DNA of 64,000 nt from Streptomyces termitum. GTDB taxonomy: Bacteria; Actinomycetota; Actinomycetes; Streptomycetales; Streptomycetaceae. The translations under genes were made by a program, and so were the position numbers. Positions 59,980-64,000 of this stretch are shown here, one piece after another; the stretch's first letter is position 1, and each line of letters opens with the position of its first letter. The notes under the pieces were generated by a model, which saw only the letters and a list, made by a program, of their open reading frames with translations, was not told where the DNA came from and searched no databases. The stretch covers positions 1 through 64,000 of the forward strand of contig NZ_BMUL01000023.1 in the NCBI RefSeq assembly GCF_014650175.1. The letters are read 5' to 3'.

Positions 59980-60663
59980 ATGACGGAAGGCGTGACCGCC
60001 CGGGGCGGGCTGAGGGAGCGGAAGAAGAAGGCGACCCGCGCCGCCCTGGTGGAGGCGGCCGTACGGCTCGCGGCCGAGCACGGCGTCGAGCACGTCACGG
60101 TCGACGCCATCAGCGCGGCCGCCGGGGTGTCGACGCGCACCTTCTTCAACTACTTCGACTCCCGCGACGAGGTCTTCGTCATGATCGGCGCGGACTCCGG
60201 CGAGCGCGTCCGCCGGGCCGTCCTCGCCGCCCCCCGCGCGCTCTCCCCCCTGGAGGCGCTGCGCGAGGCGCTGGCGGCCGAACTGGAGGAGATCGAGCGG
60301 CAGCGGGACCTGTGGCACCTGCACGCGGAGGTCCTGCGCGCCGCCCCCCAACTGCTCGCCCGGAGCATCGGCGCCCACATGGCCGACGAACTCGGGCTCG
60401 CGGAGGCGCTGGCGGAGCGCATCGGGGAGGGCTCGCCCCTCTTCACCCCGGACCGCCCCGCCTTCTCGACCGCCGAGGACCAGCGGCGCAGACAGGAGAT
60501 CGGGCTCTACCCCCGCCTCCTGGCCGCCGTCGGCACGACGGCCGTCCGCGTCGCCGTCGAGCACTGGTGCGTCCGGCAGGGCGAGGTCGGCTTCGCGGAC
60601 GTGTTCCGCGAGACCTTCGCCCACGTCGCCTCCGGCCTCGCCGACCCGGCCGCCCGGTCCTGA
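59980..60663 (+). CDS. TetR-family transcriptional regulator
   Basis: A 227-residue regulator: N-terminal HTH RLAAEHGVEHVTVDAISAAAGVSTRTFFNYFDSRDEV (given for motif; typical of multidrug-type TetR with FFNYF) and a helical ligand domain. ATG 59980 has no clear ribosome site and may be leaderless. The MFS exporter begins 94 bp downstream on the same strand, so this is most likely its local repressor; the inverted repeat upstream would be the operator. No link to the PKS cluster is visible. Confidence 0.9.
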   Translation: MTEGVTARGGLRERKKKATRAALVEAAVRLAAEHGVEHVTVDAISAAAGVSTRTFFNYFDSRDEVFVMIGADSGERVRRAVLAAPRALSPLEALREALAAELEEIERQRDLWHLHAEVLRAAPQLLARSIGAHMADELGLAEALAERIGEGSPLFTPDRPAFSTAEDQRRRQEIGLYPRLLAAVGTTAVRVAVEHWCVRQGEVGFADVFRETFAHVASGLADPAARS

Positions 60664-60757
60664 CCCGGCCACCCTCCCTCCGAGGGAAGACCCTCCTGCC
60701 CCGGGAGCCGCCCCCGCGCGGCTCCCACCCCTTGAACGAACACCTGAAAGAGAAGCA

Positions 60758-62374
60758 GTGAACTCAACAGCGGCGCCGGTCGAGGCGTCCCCGACCTCCA
60801 TGTCGGACCGACAGATACTCCAGGCCATGTCCGGGCTGATGGCGGGCATGTTCGTGTCCATCCTCGCCGGCACCGTGGTCGCCAACGCCCTGCCCCGGAT
60901 CATCGCCGACCTCGGCGCCACCCAGTCCTCGTACACCTGGGTCGTCACCGCCGAACTGCTCGCCATGACGGCGACGGTGCCGCTGTGGGGCAAGCTCGCC
61001 GACCTCTACAACCAGAAGCTGCTCCTCCAGATCTCCCTCGGCCTCTTCGTGGTCGGCTCGCTGCTCGCGGGCTTCTCCCACGACGTCAGCCTGCTGATCT
61101 TCAGCCGGGTCGCCCAGGGCATCGGCGCCGGCGGCCTGACCGCCCTCGCCCAGGTCGTCATGGCGGCGATCATCCCGCCCCGCCGGCTCGGCAAGTACGC
61201 GGGCATGTTCGGCGCCGTCTTCGCCGTCGGCACCGTCGCCGGACCGCTCATCGGCGGCGTCCTGGTGGACACCTCGTGGCTGGGCTGGCGCTGGTGCTTC
61301 TTCATCGGCGTCCCCTTCGCCCTGCTCGCCATCTTCCTGCTCCAGCGGACCCTGAAGCTGCCGGTCGTCCGCCGCGAGGCGAAGATCGACTACCTCGGCG
61401 CCTTCCTCATCGTCGCCGGCGTCTGCGCGCTCCTCATCTGGGTGACGCTGGCGGGCAACAGCTTCGACTGGGCGTCCTGGCAGACCGCGGCCCTGACCGG
61501 CGGCGGCCTGGTCCTCCTCGTCGCCGCCGTGTTCGTCGAGTCCCGGGTGGACGAGCCGATCATCCCGCTCGGCATCTTCCGCAACCGCACGGTGACCCTC
61601 ACCACCGTGGCCAGCCTCTTCGTCGGCCTGGCCATGTTCGGCGGCACCGTCTTCCTCTCCCAGTACTTCCAGATCTCGCTCGGCAAGTCCCCGACGGTCG
61701 CCGGCCTGATGAGCCTGCCGATGATCCTCGGCCTGCTGGTCTCCTCGACCGTCGCCGGCCAGATCATCAGCAAGACCGGCCGCTGGAAGGTCTACCTGGT
61801 GGCGGGCGGCATCCTGATGACCGCCGGCCTCGGCCTCCTCTCCACGATCGGCGCCGACACCCACTTCGGCCTGCTCAGCCTCTACATGGCGGTCATGGGC
61901 GTCGGCGTCGGCATGCTGATGCAGAACCTCGTCCTGGCCGCGCAGAACGACGTGGCCGCCGCCGAACTCGGCGCCGCCACCTCCGTCCTGTCCTTCTTCC
62001 GCAGCCTGGGCGGCACCATCGGCACCAGCGTCCTCGGCGCGATCCTCGCGAGCCGCGTCGCCACCGAGATGAGCAAGGGCCTCCAGGAGGCCGGCGTCCC
62101 CGCCCAGGGCGGCGGCTCCGGCCACGGCGCCGTGCCGGACATGACGACCCTGCCCGCCCCGATCCGCGAGATCGTGGAGCAGGCGTACGGCACCGCCACC
62201 GGCGAACTCTTCCTCGTCGCCACCCCCTTCGCGCTGCTGGCCGTGATCGCGGTCCTCTTCGTCAAGGAGAAGCCGCTCAAGACGACCAGCGGCATGGAGC
62301 GCCTCGCCGAGGAGTCCGGCGCCGCCGGCCGCCCGAGCACGGACGGGACGCCCGTCCCCGTCGAGAAGGGCTGA
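60758..62374 (+). CDS. MFS drug exporter, DHA2 (14-TMS) family
   Basis: A 538-residue transporter with 14 predicted helices: ILAGTVVANALPRIIADLGATQSSYTWVVTAELLAMTATVPLWGKLADLYNQK shows helix 1, the central helix-2 face and motif A (G-K-L-A-D-L-Y-N-Q-K), and AVGTVAGPLIGGVLVD is the antiporter motif C of drug exporters. It should expel small molecules by proton exchange. GTG 60758 follows AGAGAAGCA. Likely controlled by the TetR protein upstream; a hairpin lies 45 bp after the stop. Substrate unknown; export of the cluster product is possible but the distance argues against a dedicated role. Confidence 0.93.
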   Translation: MNSTAAPVEASPTSMSDRQILQAMSGLMAGMFVSILAGTVVANALPRIIADLGATQSSYTWVVTAELLAMTATVPLWGKLADLYNQKLLLQISLGLFVVGSLLAGFSHDVSLLIFSRVAQGIGAGGLTALAQVVMAAIIPPRRLGKYAGMFGAVFAVGTVAGPLIGGVLVDTSWLGWRWCFFIGVPFALLAIFLLQRTLKLPVVRREAKIDYLGAFLIVAGVCALLIWVTLAGNSFDWASWQTAALTGGGLVLLVAAVFVESRVDEPIIPLGIFRNRTVTLTTVASLFVGLAMFGGTVFLSQYFQISLGKSPTVAGLMSLPMILGLLVSSTVAGQIISKTGRWKVYLVAGGILMTAGLGLLSTIGADTHFGLLSLYMAVMGVGVGMLMQNLVLAAQNDVAAAELGAATSVLSFFRSLGGTIGTSVLGAILASRVATEMSKGLQEAGVPAQGGGSGHGAVPDMTTLPAPIREIVEQAYGTATGELFLVATPFALLAVIAVLFVKEKPLKTTSGMERLAEESGAAGRPSTDGTPVPVEKG

Positions 62375-62419
62375 CCCCTCCCGTACGGCACGCACGGCCC
62401 CGGCACCGGACGCCACCGC

Positions 62420-62450
62420 GGCCTCTCCCACCGTCCCGGTGGGGGAGGCC
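62420..62450 (+). terminator. Hairpin after the MFS gene
   Basis: A 13-bp stem (62420-62432 with 62438-62450) with one G-T pair and a 5-nt loop, 45 bp beyond the exporter stop. The remaining gap to 62651 shows no gene. Confidence 0.55.
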
Positions 62451-62651
62451 GTCGCCGTGTCCGGCCCCGTCCCTTCCCGCCTCCCGGCCCCTCCGTGGGA
62501 CACAGCCGGATAACCGTGCCGTGAAAGCCCGGTGGAGGACCCGGCCGCTGTGCTGGGGTGGAGGGGATCATGACGGTGCGGTACTCCCGCCGCCGCGACG
62601 CCCGGCCCGTTTCCCGGGCGGGCCGCGACGGCGGGCCACAAGGGAGGCGTG

Positions 62652-64000
62652 ATGCAGGCGGGGTGGACGGGGAGCGCGCGCCCGGGGGACCGGATCGGCC
62701 CGTACACGGTGCTCTCCGAACTGGCCAGCGGCGGCATGGGCCGGGTGTACGTGGCCCGCTCGCCCGGCGGCCGGACGGTCGCCGTGAAGACGCTCCTCAC
62801 CTCCGACGGCGGGAACATCGCCCCCGACGACCGGCGCCGCTTCGCCCGCGAGGCGGCCCTCGCCCAGCGGGTGCACGGCCCCTTCACCGCCGGGATCGTG
62901 GCCGCGGACGCCGAGGCGCCCGTCCCCTGGATAGCGACCGAGTACATCCCCGCCCCGTCCCTGCGCGACCTCGTCGTCTCCCGGGGCCCGCTGCCCGTCG
63001 AGGCCCTGCCGTGGATCGCGGCCGGCACCGCCGAGGCCCTCGTCGGCATCCACGCGGCGGGCCTCGTCCACCGGGACGTGAAGCCGTCCAACATCCTGCT
63101 GCCCGGCGACGGCCCCCGGGTCATCGACTTCGGCATCTCGCAGGCCGCCGACCTCACCCGCACCGGCACCGCGCTCGGCACCATCCCCTTCGCCGCCCCC
63201 GAGCAGGCGCGCGGGGAACCGACCACCCCGGCGTCGGACGTCTTCTCGCTCGGCGCCACCTTCTTCTTCCTCGTCACCGGCCGCAGCCCCTACCGGGGCA
63301 TGGGCGAGGGCACGGCGATGGAGCAGCTGGTCCGCGCCGCCGAGGCCGACCTCGACCTGACCGGGCTGCCCGCCGGGGCGGCCGCGCTGATCCGGCCGTG
63401 CCTCGCCGTCGAGCCCGCCGCACGCCCCACCCCCGGCGCCCTGCTCGCCCTGGTCGAACCCGTCCTCGCCGCCCGGCCCCGGGCGCACGGCGCCGCCGCC
63501 TGGCTCCCCGACGACTGGTCCGACGCCATCGAACGGCACCGCAGGCAGCGCACCGAGGAGGCCGACGAGGCCCGGCGGACGGTCGGCCCCGACGCCGCCA
63601 CCGCCCGCACCCCGCGCCCGGCTCCGCCGCGCACCCGGCGCCTGCCCCGCCCGGCCCCGGCCCGGCGGCGCACCGGCCCCCTCCTCGGCGTCGCCCTGGC
63701 CGCCCTCCTCGCCGGCGGGGGCGGCGTCTACCTGCTGAGCCGCCCCGACGAGCCCCTCGTGGTCCGGCAGGACCTGCGGCTGGCCCTGGTGGAGCAGTCG
63801 GAACAGGGAGAGTGCACGGACAAACTGGCCCCGCCGACCTTCTACGACAAGAAGCAGAACATCTGCTACCGGATCTCCACCCGGGACGCCGACCGCATGA
63901 GCGTGCGGCGGCTCAAGCAGGTCCGCACCCAGTTCGACACCCAGTTCGCGGTCATGGTGACCTTCGAGGAGGGCGACGGACAGCGGTTCTCCGCCCTCAC
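62652..64000 (+). CDS. Transmembrane Ser/Thr protein kinase (truncated by window end)
   Basis: 449 codons are visible and the frame is still open. Hanks-type kinase domain at residues about 14-275: Gly-loop ELASGGMGRVYVA, Lys46 in VAVKTL, catalytic loop HRDVKPSN (D142), DFG at 159-161, and GTIPFAAPEQARG as activation segment/APE. An Arg/Pro/Ala-rich juxtamembrane linker leads to one membrane helix at about 342-362 and an extracytoplasmic domain beginning near 370 with two Cys residues (GECTDK, NICYR). No PASTA repeat is seen in the visible part. ATG 62652 follows GGGAGG by 4 nt. A PknB-like sensor kinase of unknown signal. Confidence 0.92.
   Translation, partial: MQAGWTGSARPGDRIGPYTVLSELASGGMGRVYVARSPGGRTVAVKTLLTSDGGNIAPDDRRRFAREAALAQRVHGPFTAGIVAADAEAPVPWIATEYIPAPSLRDLVVSRGPLPVEALPWIAAGTAEALVGIHAAGLVHRDVKPSNILLPGDGPRVIDFGISQAADLTRTGTALGTIPFAAPEQARGEPTTPASDVFSLGATFFFLVTGRSPYRGMGEGTAMEQLVRAAEADLDLTGLPAGAAALIRPCLAVEPAARPTPGALLALVEPVLAARPRAHGAAAWLPDDWSDAIERHRRQRTEEADEARRTVGPDAATARTPRPAPPRTRRLPRPAPARRRTGPLLGVALAALLAGGGGVYLLSRPDEPLVVRQDLRLALVEQSEQGECTDKLAPPTFYDKKQNICYRISTRDADRMSVRRLKQVRTQFDTQFAVMVTFEEGDGQRFSAL

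Overview
The window is high-GC actinomycete DNA, almost certainly Streptomyces. Codon third positions are nearly all G or C, GTG/TTG starts are common, and it carries SARP regulators, an AfsA/γ-butyrolactone receptor pair and modular type I polyketide synthase (PKS) genes. Positions 1 to about 41,000 hold a nearly complete biosynthetic gene cluster. The rest looks like ordinary Streptomyces chromosome: RNA repair, two-component systems, transporters and a Ser/Thr kinase.

Cluster core. Three collinear PKS genes (11376-37290) encode a KSQ-AT-ACP loading module and four elongation modules, all with malonyl-type ATs, and end in a thioester reductase (TD) domain. There is no enoyl reductase. This predicts an acetate-primed, unbranched C10 chain. 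Modules 1 and 2 (KR+DH) should give a C6-C9 diene. Module 3 has a wrecked DH and should leave oxygen at C5. The TD should release a C1 aldehyde. A class III aminotransferase (1986-3575) can convert that aldehyde to an amine, and N-C5 condensation then gives a six-membered cyclic imine. Tailoring candidates are a class D flavin monooxygenase (9200-10384), a flavin reductase (1260-1793), an SDR (37409-38179), an FMN split-barrel protein (6247-6735) and two small NTF2/SnoaL-like proteins (8547-8972, 10720-11097) flanking the monooxygenase. This gene set matches what I recall of the streptazone E pathway (abikoviromycin-type cyclopenta[b]pyridine alkaloids), in which two NTF2-like cyclases close the carbocycle with epoxide opening. 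The product assignment is inference. A type II thioesterase and a biotin carboxylase at the left edge support chain editing and malonyl-CoA supply.

Regulation. There are two SARP genes (3642-5819, large and multidomain; 40018-40896, small), an AfsA-type butyrolactone synthase divergent from its TetR receptor (38259-39973), a second receptor-like TetR beside the thioesterase, and a soluble histidine kinase inside the flavin-reductase operon. Promoters of the aminotransferase, flavin reductase, monooxygenase, PKS, both NTF2 genes and the large SARP share heptamer-type repeats with an 11-bp period placed 7-8 bp upstream of a -10 element, the classical SARP-box geometry. They look like one regulon.

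Flank. From 41,084 come an SRPBCC protein, two uncharacterised proteins, a T4-like RNA repair pair (polynucleotide kinase/phosphatase plus Rnl1-type RNA ligase), a STAND ATPase, a DUF4232 lipoprotein, a NarL-type two-component system, two membrane proteins, a secreted lipase, a second NarL-type system, an MmpL-type transporter, a TetR-MFS exporter pair, and a truncated PASTA-less Ser/Thr kinase at the right edge.
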